Assembly: GCA_008015235.1 (NCBI GenBank)
Contig: SSFF01000008.1
Span: 1 to 64,000, forward strand
Origin: Rhodoferax sp.
Lineage (GTDB): Bacteria; Pseudomonadota; Gammaproteobacteria; Burkholderiales; Burkholderiaceae_C
Reading direction: 5' to 3'
DNA length: 64,000 bases
Below, in pieces: positions 47,624 to 57,373 of this stretch (position 1 is its first letter; every line of letters begins with the position of its first letter). The position numbers were made by a program, and so were the translations under genes. Under the pieces are notes generated by a model that saw nothing but the letters and a program-made list of their open reading frames with translations, was not told where the DNA came from and did no database searches.

Positions 47624-48838
47624 ATGAATCCAAATTTGTCGCGCCTGCAGGCCTACCCGTTTGAACGCCTGCGCCAGCTGTTCTCCGACGTCACCCCCAA
47701 CCCGGCCCATCGCCCCATCAGCCTCGGGATTGGAGAACCCCGACACGCCACCCCGGAACTAATCAAGACCGCCTACTGCAATGCCATCATGGGTTCAGAC
47801 GGCGCCCTGGCCAGCTACCCGGCCACAGCCGCCATCCCCGCCCTGCGCGAGTCCATGGCGCGCTGGATGGCACGGCGCTATGGTGTGGATGTGAACCCTG
47901 GCACCCAGATCCTGCCAGTCAATGGTTCGCGTGAAGCCTTGTTTGCCTTTGCGCAAACGGTCATTGATCCAAGCAAAACGCCCGACCAGGTGCCCCAGGT
48001 GGTGTGTCCGAATCCGTTCTACCAGATTTACGAAGGCGCGGCCTTGCTGGCCGGGGCCCAGCCGTATTTCGCCCCGTCCCTGCCCGAGCGCAATTTCGCC
48101 GTGGATTGGGACAGCGTGCCCGAGGACGTCTGGTCCCGGACCCAGCTGCTGTATGTGTGTTCGCCCGGCAACCCGGCCGGCGCCGTGATGCCACAGGCCG
48201 AATGGGACAAGCTGTTTGCCCTGAGCGACCGCTTCGGCTTTGTCATCGCATCGGACGAATGCTACAGCGAGATCTATTTCCGTCCCGAAGCGCCACTGGG
48301 TGCCTTGCAGGCCTGCGTGGCCGCGGGTCGCCCCGATTTCCGCAATGTGCTGGTGTTCACCAGCCTGTCCAAGCGCAGCAATGTGCCGGGCATGCGCAGC
48401 GGCTTCTGCGCAGGCGATGCCGCGCTGGTGAAGCAGTTCCTGCTGTACCGCACCTACCATGGCAGCGCCATGAGCCCGGTGGTGCAAGCCGCCAGCATCG
48501 CAGCCTGGGACGATGAAGCCCATGTGGTTGAAAACCGGCGCCTGTACCAGGAGAAGTTTGCCCGCGTCACACCCATCCTGTCCGATGTGATGGACGTGAA
48601 ACTGCCCGACGCCGGTTTCTACCTGTGGGCCGGTGGCCAGGGCAGCGACACTGCCTTTGCCCGCGACCTGCTGGCTCAATACAATGTGACCGTCTTGCCC
48701 GGCAGCTACCTGGCCCGCGAAGCCCATGGGCACAACCCGGGGGCAGGCCGCATCCGCATGGCCCTGGTGGCCGAAACCGAAGAGTGCGTCGAAGCCGCAC
48801 AGCGGATTCGCGAATTCGTCCTCCAGCGCCGCACCTGA
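47624..48838 (+). CDS. dapC: Succinyldiaminopimelate transaminase
   Basis: A 404-residue class I/II aminotransferase. It converts N-succinyl-2-amino-6-ketopimelate to succinyl-DAP with Glu. PLP-binding Lys is in FTSLSKRSNVPGMRSGF (about residue 246), with SPGNPAG, ASDECYSEIYF and the C-terminal RIRMAL Arg for the substrate carboxylate. Start MNPNLSRLQAYPFERLRQL is typical of DapC. It leads dapC-dapD-(pilU)-dapE, which matches the succinylase branch of lysine/DAP synthesis and supports this call over other aminotransferases. Confidence 0.92.
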   Translation: MNPNLSRLQAYPFERLRQLFSDVTPNPAHRPISLGIGEPRHATPELIKTAYCNAIMGSDGALASYPATAAIPALRESMARWMARRYGVDVNPGTQILPVNGSREALFAFAQTVIDPSKTPDQVPQVVCPNPFYQIYEGAALLAGAQPYFAPSLPERNFAVDWDSVPEDVWSRTQLLYVCSPGNPAGAVMPQAEWDKLFALSDRFGFVIASDECYSEIYFRPEAPLGALQACVAAGRPDFRNVLVFTSLSKRSNVPGMRSGFCAGDAALVKQFLLYRTYHGSAMSPVVQAASIAAWDDEAHVVENRRLYQEKFARVTPILSDVMDVKLPDAGFYLWAGGQGSDTAFARDLLAQYNVTVLPGSYLAREAHGHNPGAGRIRMALVAETEECVEAAQRIREFVLQRRT

Positions 48839-48861
48839 TTTTTTTACTCTCCTGAACGACC

Positions 48862-49686
48862 ATGACCCAACAACTGCAAAGCATTCTCGACAACGCCTGG
48901 GAAAACCGCGCCAACATCTCCGCCAAGTCAGCCCCGGCCGAAGTGGTGCAAGCTGTGGAACACGTGCTCGACAGCCTGAACAACGGCAGCCTGCGTGTGG
49001 CCACGCGCGAGGGCGTGGGCCAGTGGACCACCCACCAGTGGATCAAGAAAGCCGTGCTGCTGTCCTTCCGCCTCAAGGACAACGAAATCATCCAGGCCGG
49101 TGACCTGGGCTTCTACGACAAGGTGCCGACCAAGTTTGCCGGCATGAACGAAGAAGCCATGCGCGCCACCGGCGTGCGCGTAGTGCCCCCGGCCGTGGCC
49201 CGCCGTGGCAGTTTTCTCGCCAAGGGTGTCATCCTGATGCCTTCCTACGTGAATATCGGTGCCTATGTGGACGAAGGCACCATGGTGGACACTTGGGCCA
49301 CCGTCGGTTCCTGCGCCCAGATTGGCAAGAACGTGCACCTGAGCGGTGGCGTCGGCATTGGCGGCGTGCTGGAGCCCATGCAGGCGGGCCCCACCATCAT
49401 CGAAGACAACTGCTTCATCGGCGCGCGCTCCGAAGTGGTCGAAGGCGTCGTCGTCGAGGAAAACTCGGTCATCTCCATGGGCGTGTACATCGGCCAGAGC
49501 ACCCCGATCTACGACCGCGCCAGCGACTCCGTCAGCTACGGTCGCGTACCGGCCGGCTCGGTGGTCATCAGCGGCAGCCTGCCCAAGGATGGTGGCAAGT
49601 ACAACCTGTACGCTGCCGTCATCGTCAAGCGTGTCGATGCGCAAACGCGTGCAAAGACCTCGCTCAACGACCTGCTGCGCGACTGA
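48862..49686 (+). CDS. dapD: 2,3,4,5-tetrahydropyridine-2,6-dicarboxylate N-succinyltransferase
   Basis: A 274-residue trimeric left-handed beta-helix enzyme. It transfers succinyl from succinyl-CoA to tetrahydrodipicolinate. Visible: [40 protein letters not shown], then hexapeptide turns [20 protein letters not shown] and [20 protein letters not shown], and a C-terminal [20 protein letters not shown]. Full length. It follows dapC by 23 bases. Confidence 0.97.
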   Translation: MTQQLQSILDNAWENRANISAKSAPAEVVQAVEHVLDSLNNGSLRVATREGVGQWTTHQWIKKAVLLSFRLKDNEIIQAGDLGFYDKVPTKFAGMNEEAMRATGVRVVPPAVARRGSFLAKGVILMPSYVNIGAYVDEGTMVDTWATVGSCAQIGKNVHLSGGVGIGGVLEPMQAGPTIIEDNCFIGARSEVVEGVVVEENSVISMGVYIGQSTPIYDRASDSVSYGRVPAGSVVISGSLPKDGGKYNLYAAVIVKRVDAQTRAKTSLNDLLRD

Positions 49687-49714
49687 AGCAATCCACTCCA
49701 CCAAGAGGTACACG

Positions 49715-50884
49715 ATGAGCACTACGCCGCCCCCCGCCTCGGGAACCATGGAGCGCATCCTGCGCTTGATGGCCGAAAAGAAAGCTTCGGACGTGTATCT
49801 CTCGGCCCACGCGCCGGCCATGATCCGCATCAATGGCCAGTGCGTGCCCATCAACAGCCAGATACTGCCTTTCGATGCACCCCGCAACCTGATTGCGGAA
49901 GTGCTGCCGCGCGAAAAGTTGGAAGAGTTCGAGCGCACGGGCGAGCTGAACATGGGCTTTGGCTTGGCGGGTGTGGGGCGTTTCCGCCTGAGCGCCATGC
50001 GCCAGCGCGGCTCCATGGCCGTGGTTATCCGCTTCATTGCCGTGGAAGTGCCCCCCCTGTCCAGCCTGGGGGTGCCCCCCGTGCTGACCGACCTGATCAT
50101 GGAAAAGCGCGGGCTGATCCTGATGGTGGGCTCCACCGGTGCGGGCAAGAGCACCACGCTGGCGTCGATGATCGACCACCGAAACGAGAACATGTCCGGG
50201 CACATCCTCACCATCGAGGACCCGGTGGAGTTTTTGTTCAAGAACAAGCGCTGCATCGTGAACCAGCGCGAAGTCGGCACCGATACCGATTCGCTGGAAG
50301 TCGCGCTCAAGAACGCCCTGCGCCAAGCGCCCGATGTGATCCTGATCGGTGAAATCCGCGACCGCGAAACCATGTCGGCCGCGCTGGCCTATGCCCAGTC
50401 GGGCCACCTCTGCCTGGCTACCATGCACGCCAACAACAGCTACCAGGCGCTGAACCGCATCCTGAGCTTCTATCCGGTGGAAGTGCGCCCCACCATGCTG
50501 GGTGACCTGGCTGCAGCGCTCAAGTCCATCGTGTCGCAGCGCTTGCTGCGCACCCAGACCGGGGCCCGCACCCCGGCCGTGGAAGTGCTGCTGAACACCA
50601 AGCTGGTCGCCGACTTCATCGAAAAAGGCGATTTCTCCAGCGTCAAGGAAGCCATGGAAAAAGCCATGGCCGAGGGCTCGCAGTCTTTCGAATACGACAT
50701 CGCCCGCCTGATTGCCGACGGCATTGTCGACCGCAAGGAAGGCATGGCGCACTCCGACTCCCCCACCAATCTCCAGTGGCGCCTGCAAAACGACTTCAAC
50801 CGCGCCACCGCCAAGCCCGTGGCTGCGGCGGAAGAGGAAGAAGGCGCATCGTTTACCGAAATCACGCTGGACGTGAAAAACTGA
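49715..50884 (+). CDS. pilU: PilT/PilU-family type IV pilus retraction ATPase
   Basis: A 389-residue hexameric secretion-type ATPase. N-terminal PAS-like part ([20 protein letters not shown]), Walker [15 protein letters not shown], Asp box [10 protein letters not shown], Walker [15 protein letters not shown] and His box [17 protein letters not shown]. The long acidic C-terminal tail ([17 protein letters not shown]) and length favour PilU over PilT (about 345). It powers or assists pilus retraction. No other pil gene is beside it; it lies between dapD and dapE with 28 and 4 bases of spacing, so it is probably co-transcribed with lysine genes. Confidence 0.9.
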   Translation: MSTTPPPASGTMERILRLMAEKKASDVYLSAHAPAMIRINGQCVPINSQILPFDAPRNLIAEVLPREKLEEFERTGELNMGFGLAGVGRFRLSAMRQRGSMAVVIRFIAVEVPPLSSLGVPPVLTDLIMEKRGLILMVGSTGAGKSTTLASMIDHRNENMSGHILTIEDPVEFLFKNKRCIVNQREVGTDTDSLEVALKNALRQAPDVILIGEIRDRETMSAALAYAQSGHLCLATMHANNSYQALNRILSFYPVEVRPTMLGDLAAALKSIVSQRLLRTQTGARTPAVEVLLNTKLVADFIEKGDFSSVKEAMEKAMAEGSQSFEYDIARLIADGIVDRKEGMAHSDSPTNLQWRLQNDFNRATAKPVAAAEEEEGASFTEITLDVKN

Positions 50885-50888
50885 AAGC

Positions 50889-52100
50889 ATGAACACTTTG
50901 CGCCTGGCCGAGGAGCTGATCTCCCGCGCCTCCATCACCCCCCTGGACGCCGGATGCCAGGAGTTGCTGGCCCAACGCCTGGCCCGGCTCGGCTTCGCTT
51001 GCGAGTCCCTGCCCAGTGGTCCGGACAGCTTCCGGGTCAGCAATTTATGGGCAAAATGGCATCCAGCCCGCTTAGATATTGCGCAAACAGCTAGCAAAAG
51101 CATAGCAAATCCAGATTCCGAACTGCCCGTGGTGGTGTTTGCCGGGCACACCGACGTGGTGCCCACCGGTCCGATGGAGCAGTGGGCCAGTGACCCGTTC
51201 ACCCCCACCCACCGCGATGGCCGCCTCTATGGCCGTGGCGCCAGCGACATGAAGACCTCCATTGCCGCCTTTGTCGTGGCCGTGGAAGAGTTTCTGGCCC
51301 AGCACCCGGCGCCGAACATCCGCATCGCATTCCTGCTGACCAGCGACGAGGAAGGCCCGGCCGTGGACGGCACCGTGGTGGTGTGCAAGGAGCTGGCCGC
51401 GCGTGGCCAGAAGCTCGACTACTGCATCGTCGGTGAGCCGACCTCGGTGAAACGCACCGGCGACATGATCAAGAACGGCCGTCGTGGCACCATGAGCGGC
51501 AAGCTGACGGTCAAGGGGCTGCAAGGCCACATTGCCTACCCGCACCTGGCCAAGAACCCGATCCACCTGCTTGCCCCAGCACTGGCCGACCTGGTGCAGG
51601 TGGAATGGGACCAGGGCAATGACTTCTTTCCGCCGACCACCTGGCAGGTGAGCAACTACCACGCCGGTACCGGTGCCAGCAATGTCATTCCCGGGCAGGC
51701 TGTCATCGATTTCAATTTCCGCTTCTCGACCGAGTCCAAGCCCGAGTCGCTGCAGCAGCGCCTGTGCGCCGTGCTGGACAAGCACCAGCTCGACTACCAG
51801 CTCGACTGGACCATCGGCGGCCTGCCCTTCCTGACGCGTCCCGGGCCACTGGTGGAAGCGGTGCGTGAAGCCATCCGTGCGGAAACCGGGCTGGAGACTG
51901 AGCTATCCACGTCGGGCGGCACCAGCGACGCGCGCTTCATCGCCCAGATGTGCCCCCAGGTGATTGAACTGGGCCCGCCGAATGCAACAATCCACCAGGT
52001 CAACGAGCACATTGCCGTGCACGACATCGAGCCACTGAAAAACATCTACCGCCGCACGCTGGAACGCCTGCACGCGGCCCACGCCCCCAAGGCCCCATGA
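50889..52100 (+). CDS. dapE: Succinyl-diaminopimelate desuccinylase
   Basis: A 403-residue M20 di-zinc hydrolase that frees LL-DAP from succinyl-DAP. Metal and catalytic residues: His/Asp in [12 protein letters not shown], Asp in [14 protein letters not shown], Glu pair in [12 protein letters not shown], Glu in VGEPTSV and a C-terminal His (TIHQVNEHI). It is about 25 residues longer than E. coli DapE (about 375). Most of the excess is [20 protein letters not shown] and the few residues after it, before the first metal motif, encoded by a 57-bp repeat. Four bases after pilU and overlapping prmB by four. Confidence 0.96.
   Translation: MNTLRLAEELISRASITPLDAGCQELLAQRLARLGFACESLPSGPDSFRVSNLWAKWHPARLDIAQTASKSIANPDSELPVVVFAGHTDVVPTGPMEQWASDPFTPTHRDGRLYGRGASDMKTSIAAFVVAVEEFLAQHPAPNIRIAFLLTSDEEGPAVDGTVVVCKELAARGQKLDYCIVGEPTSVKRTGDMIKNGRRGTMSGKLTVKGLQGHIAYPHLAKNPIHLLAPALADLVQVEWDQGNDFFPPTTWQVSNYHAGTGASNVIPGQAVIDFNFRFSTESKPESLQQRLCAVLDKHQLDYQLDWTIGGLPFLTRPGPLVEAVREAIRAETGLETELSTSGGTSDARFIAQMCPQVIELGPPNATIHQVNEHIAVHDIEPLKNIYRRTLERLHAAHAPKAP
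51052..51108 (-). repeat. 57-bp interspersed element, copy 11 (inside dapE, adds residues)
   Basis: On the minus strand: TTGCTATGCTTTTGCTAGCT (columns 1-20), TTTGCGCAATATCTAAGC (columns 22-39), GGGCTGGATGCC and ATTTTG. Opposite to dapE; read as [13 protein letters not shown]. This is the clearest case of net insertion. Confidence 0.9.
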
Positions 52101-53005
52101 AGCTGCGCGAACTCATTGAAGACGGCGCACGCCGGTTCGAGACTGCGGGCTTGTCTTTTGGTCACGGCACCACCAATGCCTTTGACGAAGCGGCCTGGCT
52201 CACACTCTGGAAGCTCGGTCTGCCGCTCGACACCGCGCTCGACGACGCCCCCGATTCTCAGGCTAATCGACCGCTATCCCCCGAAGACATTGCGCAGGTA
52301 GCTACACTTTTTGAAGCACGAATCAGCTCGCGCAAGCCTGCCGCCTACCTTACGCGCGAAGCCTGGCTGCAAGGGTTTTCCTTTTACGTGGACGAACGCA
52401 GCATCGTGCCGCGTTCACTGATTGCCGAGCTGCTGGTGGACGGCAGCATCGACTACTGGCTCTCGGAGTCCACACACAAAATACTCGACCTGTGCACTGG
52501 CAATGGCAGCCTGGGGCTGATCGCAGCACATGTCTACCCCGACGTGCAGGTGCTGGGCGCCGACCTTTCGCCCGAGGCACTGGCAGTGGCCAAAATCAAC
52601 ATTGAGCGCCACGGCATGCAGGAGCGCATGCAACTGGTGCAGTCGGACGGCCTGAGCGCTCCCGCGCTGCAAGCGGCGGGGCCATTCGATCTGATTGTGT
52701 GCAACCCACCCTACGTCAACGCCGACAGCATGGCCGCCCTGCCGCCCGAATACCGGGCCGAGCCCTTCATGGCGCTCGATGGCAACCACCATGGCAGCTC
52801 CGATGGCATGGACTTTGTGCGTGACCTGTTCCAAACCGTGGCCCAGCACATGAGTCCGCACGCCGTGCTGGTGCTGGAAATCGGCCACGAACGTGCTTTC
52901 TTTGAAGCAGCTTTTTCCCAACTCCATGCCGTCTGGCTCGATACCAGTGCCGGCGCCGATCAGGTGCTGCTGCTGACCAGGGACGCCCTCCTCTCCTTCC
53001 AATGA
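52097..53005 (+). CDS. prmB: Ribosomal protein L3 N5-glutamine methyltransferase (PrmB/HemK family)
   Basis: A 302-residue SAM-dependent protein-glutamine methyltransferase. SAM motif [17 protein letters not shown] (about 130) and catalytic [10 protein letters not shown] (about 200). The N-terminal helical domain ends in [20 protein letters not shown], the PrmB-type form of the substrate-recognition hinge; EALL-like RSLIAELL follows. Longer N-terminus and the 'DERSIVPRS' segment favour PrmB over PrmC. ATG overlaps the dapE stop. A 57-bp repeat encodes [16 protein letters not shown] in the N-terminal domain. Confidence 0.92.
   Translation: MKLRELIEDGARRFETAGLSFGHGTTNAFDEAAWLTLWKLGLPLDTALDDAPDSQANRPLSPEDIAQVATLFEARISSRKPAAYLTREAWLQGFSFYVDERSIVPRSLIAELLVDGSIDYWLSESTHKILDLCTGNGSLGLIAAHVYPDVQVLGADLSPEALAVAKINIERHGMQERMQLVQSDGLSAPALQAAGPFDLIVCNPPYVNADSMAALPPEYRAEPFMALDGNHHGSSDGMDFVRDLFQTVAQHMSPHAVLVLEIGHERAFFEAAFSQLHAVWLDTSAGADQVLLLTRDALLSFQ
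52263..52319 (-). repeat. 57-bp interspersed element, copy 12 (inside prmB)
   Basis: On the minus strand: GTGCTTCAAAAAGTGTAGCT (columns 1-20), CCTGCGCAATGTCTTC (columns 22-37), GGGGGATAGCGG, CGATTAG. The core GCGGGC is changed to GGGGGA. Opposite to prmB; read as [12 protein letters not shown] in the same frame as the dapE copy. Confidence 0.7.
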
Positions 53006-54963
53006 TTACTTTGAAAAATGTGACCTTGCGCCGCGGCGTCAAGGTCTTGCTCGATGGCGCCAGTGTGACCCTGAACCCCGGTGAAAAGGTCGGCTTGGTG
53101 GGCCGCAACGGTGCCGGCAAGTCCTCCCTGTTCGCCTTGCTCAACGGCAACCTGCACGAAGACAGCGGCGAATACTTCATCCCGGCCCAGTGGCGCATGG
53201 GCCAGGTGGCCCAGGACATGCCCGAAACCGAGCAAGGCGCCACCGATTTCGTAGTCGAAGGCGATACCGTGCTGCAGGAAGCCCGCGCCGAAGTGGCGGC
53301 TGCCGAGGCCACCGACGACTACAACCGCATGGCCCACGCCTACACCGCCTTGCACGATGCCGGCGAGCACGACGCTGCCGCCCGCGCCCAGGCCCTGATC
53401 CTGGGCCTGGGTTTCAAGGTCAGCGAGCTCAACAACCCGGTCAACAGCTTTTCCGGCGGCTGGCGTATGCGCCTGCAGTTGGCGCGCGCGCTGATGTGCC
53501 CCAGCGACCTGCTGCTGCTGGACGAACCCACCAACCACTTGGACTTGGACGCCCTGGTCTGGCTGGAGGCCTGGTTGCGCAAGTACGAAGGCACCATGCT
53601 GGTCATCAGCCATGACCGCGAGTTCCTGGACGCGGTGACCACTGTGACGCTGCACATCGACGCCGGCAAGCTGGTGCGCTACGGCGGCAACTACAGCAAG
53701 TTCGAAGACCTGCGCGCCGAGCAGATGGAACTGCAACAAGCCGCCTTTGCCAAGCAGCAGGAAAAGATTGCCCACCTGCAGAAGTTCATCGCCCGCTTCA
53801 AGGCCAAGGCCAGCAAGGCCAAACAGGCACAGAGCCGGGTCAAGGCCCTGGACCGCATGGAGAAGATTGCCCCACTGCTGTCCGAAGCCGATTTCACCTT
53901 CGAGTTCAAGGAACCGGCCAACCTGCCCAACCCCATGCTGTCGATGAGCGGCATCAGCGTGGGCTACCCGGCACCGGAAGGCGCCCCGGCCGGAACGCCG
54001 CCCACCACCATCGTGCGCAACATCAGCAAGTCGGTGCTGGCAGGACAGCGCATCGGCATTTTGGGGGCCAACGGCCAGGGCAAGTCCACGCTGGTCAAGA
54101 CCATTGCCCGTGACCTGGCCGTGTTGGAGGGCGAGATCACCGAAGGCAAGGGCCTGAACATCGGCTACTTCGCCCAGCAGGAACTCGACGTGCTGCGCCC
54201 GGCCGACAACCCGCTGGAACACATGATCCGCCTGGTCAAGGACATGACGGCGGCGGGCAAGATCGCGGGACAACAGACCCGCGAGCAGGATCTGCGCAGC
54301 TTCCTCGGTACCTTCAACTTCAGCGGCGACATGGTCAAACAGGCCGTGGGCAGCATGAGCGGTGGCGAAAAAGCGCGGCTGGTCCTGTGCATGCTGGTGT
54401 GGCAGCGCCCCAACCTGCTGCTGATGGACGAGCCCACCAACCACCTGGATCTGGCCACACGCGAGGCGCTGTCCATGGCGCTCAACGAATTCGAAGGTAC
54501 GGTGATGTTGGTGAGCCACGACCGTGCCCTGTTGCGTGCGGTGTGTGACGAGTTCTGGATGGTGTCACGCGGCGGCGTGGCCCCCTTCGATGGCGACCTA
54601 GACGACTACCAGCGTTACCTGCTGGACGAGGCCAAGCGCCAGCGCGAAGAGGCCAAGGAAGCCGTGAAATCCGCAGCGAAGGAAGAGGCTGCCGCTGCGG
54701 TGCAGACTGCGAAGGCTGCTCCCCCTCCGGCGGCCGCCAAAGCCAAGGGCAACACCTCGCCGAAGCTGAAGAAAGAGCTGCAGGAAGTGGAAGCGCGCAT
54801 GGCGTTGCTCAACACCCAGGGCTCGGCATTGGAAGGCCAGCTCGCCACCAACACCCATCCACAGGAAATCGCCGAGATTGGCCGCCAACTGAAGGCCGTG
54901 ACCGACGAGCTGGCCACCCTGGAAGACCGCTGGCTGAACCTGAGCGAACAGATCGGCGGATAA
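53002..54963 (+). CDS. ABC-F family ATP-binding protein (YheS-like)
   Basis: A 653-residue tandem ABC ATPase without membrane domain, of the ribosome-associated ABC-F group. First cassette: GRNGAGKSS, NSFSGGWRMRLQLA, LLLLDEPTNHLDLD. Inter-domain linker AKQQEKIAHLQKFIARFKAK. Second cassette: GANGQGKSTL, GSMSGGEKARLVL, LLLMDEPTNHLDL. The C-terminal coiled coil (about 585-650) after an Ala/Lys-rich spacer fits YheS/Uup types. Likely helps stalled ribosomes. It overlaps prmB by 4 bases; both act on the translation apparatus. Confidence 0.93.
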   Translation: MITLKNVTLRRGVKVLLDGASVTLNPGEKVGLVGRNGAGKSSLFALLNGNLHEDSGEYFIPAQWRMGQVAQDMPETEQGATDFVVEGDTVLQEARAEVAAAEATDDYNRMAHAYTALHDAGEHDAAARAQALILGLGFKVSELNNPVNSFSGGWRMRLQLARALMCPSDLLLLDEPTNHLDLDALVWLEAWLRKYEGTMLVISHDREFLDAVTTVTLHIDAGKLVRYGGNYSKFEDLRAEQMELQQAAFAKQQEKIAHLQKFIARFKAKASKAKQAQSRVKALDRMEKIAPLLSEADFTFEFKEPANLPNPMLSMSGISVGYPAPEGAPAGTPPTTIVRNISKSVLAGQRIGILGANGQGKSTLVKTIARDLAVLEGEITEGKGLNIGYFAQQELDVLRPADNPLEHMIRLVKDMTAAGKIAGQQTREQDLRSFLGTFNFSGDMVKQAVGSMSGGEKARLVLCMLVWQRPNLLLMDEPTNHLDLATREALSMALNEFEGTVMLVSHDRALLRAVCDEFWMVSRGGVAPFDGDLDDYQRYLLDEAKRQREEAKEAVKSAAKEEAAAAVQTAKAAPPPAAAKAKGNTSPKLKKELQEVEARMALLNTQGSALEGQLATNTHPQEIAEIGRQLKAVTDELATLEDRWLNLSEQIGG

Positions 54964-54973
54964 ATCCCTGCGT

Positions 54974-55663
54974 TCAGGTGCTTGCGGCGGCTTCTTCCTG
55001 CACGCGCCCTGCATCCACGACCAGGCGACGCTGGCAGCGCAAGGCGATCTGGCGGTCGTGGGTGACCAGCACCAGAGTGGTGCCCTGCTCCTGGTTGAGT
55101 TCAAACATCAGGTCCATCACGGTGGCACCAGTGGCAAAGTCCAGACTACCGGTGGGTTCGTCCGCCAGCAGAACGGCAGGCCGGACCACAAATGCACGGG
55201 CCAGTGCCACGCGTTGCTGCTCACCGCCACTGAGCACCTTGGGGTAGGCATCGGCGCGGGCCCGCAAACCCACCCGGGCCAGCATGTCTAAGGCCAGCTT
55301 GCGGGCGTCCTTGCGCCCATCGAGCTCCAGCGGCAGCATGACATTCTCCAAAGCTGTAAGGTTGCCTAGCAGCTGAAAGCTCTGGAACACAAAGCCCACC
55401 TTCTGCGCCCGCAGCACGGCCCGTGCGTCTTCGTCGCGGGCAAACAGATCCTGGCCACACAAGTGCACCGTACCCGTGCTGGGGGTATCCAGACCCGCAA
55501 TAATCGATAGCAAGGTACTCTTTCCTGAGCCGGATGCACCGACAATGGCGACTGTCTGCCTGGCCTCTACTGCAAATGAGATGTCACGCAAGATGTCCAG
55601 CGTACCGGTCGAGTCGGTCACGGATTTGCAAAGGTTTTGAACGGAGATGATGGTTTCGGACAT
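54974..55663 (-). CDS. ABC transporter ATP-binding protein (LolD/YbbA-like)
   Basis: A 229-residue MacB/LolD-type ATPase: Walker A GASGSGKSTLL, Q-loop VFQSFQLLGNL, signature KVLSGGEQQRVALARA, Walker B LLADEPTGSLD, H-loop VTHD. No permease gene lies in the window; in E. coli the homologous ybbA is next to ybbP, with tesA divergent. Here too a TesA-like esterase is divergent. Start ATG 55663 shares bases with the esterase ATG (55662). The missing permease suggests it is elsewhere or that this is a lone ATPase. Confidence 0.92.
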   Translation of the reverse strand: MSETIISVQNLCKSVTDSTGTLDILRDISFAVEARQTVAIVGASGSGKSTLLSIIAGLDTPSTGTVHLCGQDLFARDEDARAVLRAQKVGFVFQSFQLLGNLTALENVMLPLELDGRKDARKLALDMLARVGLRARADAYPKVLSGGEQQRVALARAFVVRPAVLLADEPTGSLDFATGATVMDLMFELNQEQGTTLVLVTHDRQIALRCQRRLVVDAGRVQEEAAAST

Positions 55664-56318
55664 GGTGCTTTCTATTCAACGCAGACACTGTAGCGCGCTC
55701 GCTGTGGCACTGCTCTTTTCGGGGCTTTGCATGCCCTGGTCGGCGTCTGCACAGTCGCCCTTGCCCAACCTCCTGGTTTTGGGCGATTCACTGAGTGCCG
55801 AGTATGGCCTCAAGCGGGGCAGCGGCTGGGTCAACCTGCTGCAGGAACGCCTTGTGGAAGAAAAGATCAAGATCAATGTGGTCAACGCCAGCGTCAGTGG
55901 CGATACGACCTCAGGGGGGCGCAGCCGCCTGGGGGCCCTGCTGACAACACACAAGCCGCGGGTGGTCGTCATTGAACTTGGCGGCAACGATGCCTTGCGG
56001 GGACTGCCACTGGCCATGACCCGCGACAACCTTCTTTCGATGACCCGCTCCGCACAGAAAGCCGGTGCCAAGGTCGTTCTGTTGGGCATGCAGGTGCCGC
56101 CAAACTACGGGGCCGACTACAACCGCCAGTTCCAGGCCGCCTATATGGAAGCGGCGAAAGCTACCAAGGCCGCTCTGGTGCCGTTCTTCCTCAAAGGCGT
56201 GGCCGACAGTCCCAAGGCCAGTGAGTTGTTCCAGAGTGACCGTATCCATCCCACCGAAGCGGCGCATCCCATCATGCTGGCCAATGTCTGGCCCACCATC
56301 CAGAAAAGCCTGCCATGA
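55662..56318 (+). CDS. Arylesterase / TesA-like GDSL lipase-thioesterase
   Basis: A 218-residue periplasmic SGNH hydrolase. Signal peptide of about 30 residues (ALAVALLFSGLCMPWSASAQ). Block I LVLGDSLSAEYGL (nucleophile Ser), block II VSGDTTSGG, block III ELGGNDALRG (Asn), block V SDRIHPTEAAHP (Asp, His). Very close in form to E. coli TesA. ATG 55662 is used; in-frame ATGs at 55647 and 55650 (near GGAG) would add up to five residues and lie inside the divergent ABC gene. Overlaps selU by 4 bases. Confidence 0.9.
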   Translation: MVLSIQRRHCSALAVALLFSGLCMPWSASAQSPLPNLLVLGDSLSAEYGLKRGSGWVNLLQERLVEEKIKINVVNASVSGDTTSGGRSRLGALLTTHKPRVVVIELGGNDALRGLPLAMTRDNLLSMTRSAQKAGAKVVLLGMQVPPNYGADYNRQFQAAYMEAAKATKAALVPFFLKGVADSPKASELFQSDRIHPTEAAHPIMLANVWPTIQKSLP

Positions 56319-57373
56319 GCCTGCAAACCATCCCAGCCACTGAGGCCCTGGCGCGTCTGGACAGCTTCGATACGGTCATTGACGCGCGCAGCGAGGACGA
56401 ATACGCCGAAGACCACCTGCCCGGCGCTTTGAACTGGCCGACGCTCAACAACGAAGAGCGCATCACCATCGGCACGATGTACAAACAGGTCAACGCCTTC
56501 GAAGCCAAGAAGCGCGGCGCTGCCATTGCTGCACGGAACATTGCCCGGCATATTGATACCCACGTCATTGACAAGCCCAAGAACTGGGCACCACTGACCT
56601 ATTGCTGGCGCGGTGGCAAGCGCAGCGGCTCCCTGTCACTGGTGCTGGGGCAGATTGGTTTTCATGTCACCCTCATTGAAGGCGGGTACAAGGCCTTTCG
56701 ATCCGCCATGCGTGAAGACCTCGAACAGCGCGTCGACCAGCTGCAATGGCGCGTAGTCTGCGGCACCACCGGTTCGGGGAAAACCCGCCTTCTGCAAGCC
56801 TTGCAGGCCGAAGGCGCCCAGGTACTGGACTTGGAAGCACTGGCCTGCCATCGCAGCTCTGTGCTCGGCGCCCTGCCCGGCATCGCACAGCCCAGCCAGA
56901 AACACTTTGACATGCGCATCTGGGACGTGGTTCGGCACTTCGATCCGACAAAGCCCGTGTTTGTCGAGAGCGAAAGCAAGAAGGTCGGCAATGTAGCGGT
57001 ACCGGAAGGCCTGATCCTGGCGATGCGACGCAGCCCGTGCATCAGCCTTCAGTTGCCCGATCCATTGCGGGTAACGCTGTTGCTGGAGGATTACGACTAT
57101 TTCGTGCAGAACACCGAGCGCTTTAGCGAGCGCCTGGAGGCATTGACCCAGGCCCGTGGCAAGACCGTGATCCAGCAGTGGCAAACCGATGTACGCGAAG
57201 GCCGTATCGGCCAGGTTGTGTTGGCCCTGCTCACCGAGCACTACGATCCGGTGTACCTGCAGTCGATGCAGCGCAACTTCCCGCAGTTTGCCGCAGCCGA
57301 TACCTTGCACGCGCAAGGCATCGACGCTACCGCCATGCGCATGCTGGCGCGTACGGTCTTAGGCCAAGCCTGA
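56315..57373 (+). CDS. selU: tRNA 2-selenouridine synthase
   Basis: A 352-residue enzyme that replaces sulfur with selenium in 2-thiouridine at position 34 of tRNA (MnmH/YbbB). N-terminal rhodanese domain (FDTVIDARSEDEYAEDHLPG) with catalytic Cys in LTYCWRGGKRSGS (about residue 97). C-terminal P-loop GTTGSGKTRLLQAL. FVESESKKVGNVAVP is a family block. It needs selenophosphate (SelD), not in the window. Start ATGA overlaps the esterase stop. Its 3' end overlaps the convergent metC by 15 bases. Confidence 0.95.
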   Translation: MSLQTIPATEALARLDSFDTVIDARSEDEYAEDHLPGALNWPTLNNEERITIGTMYKQVNAFEAKKRGAAIAARNIARHIDTHVIDKPKNWAPLTYCWRGGKRSGSLSLVLGQIGFHVTLIEGGYKAFRSAMREDLEQRVDQLQWRVVCGTTGSGKTRLLQALQAEGAQVLDLEALACHRSSVLGALPGIAQPSQKHFDMRIWDVVRHFDPTKPVFVESESKKVGNVAVPEGLILAMRRSPCISLQLPDPLRVTLLLEDYDYFVQNTERFSERLEALTQARGKTVIQQWQTDVREGRIGQVVLALLTEHYDPVYLQSMQRNFPQFAAADTLHAQGIDATAMRMLARTVLGQA

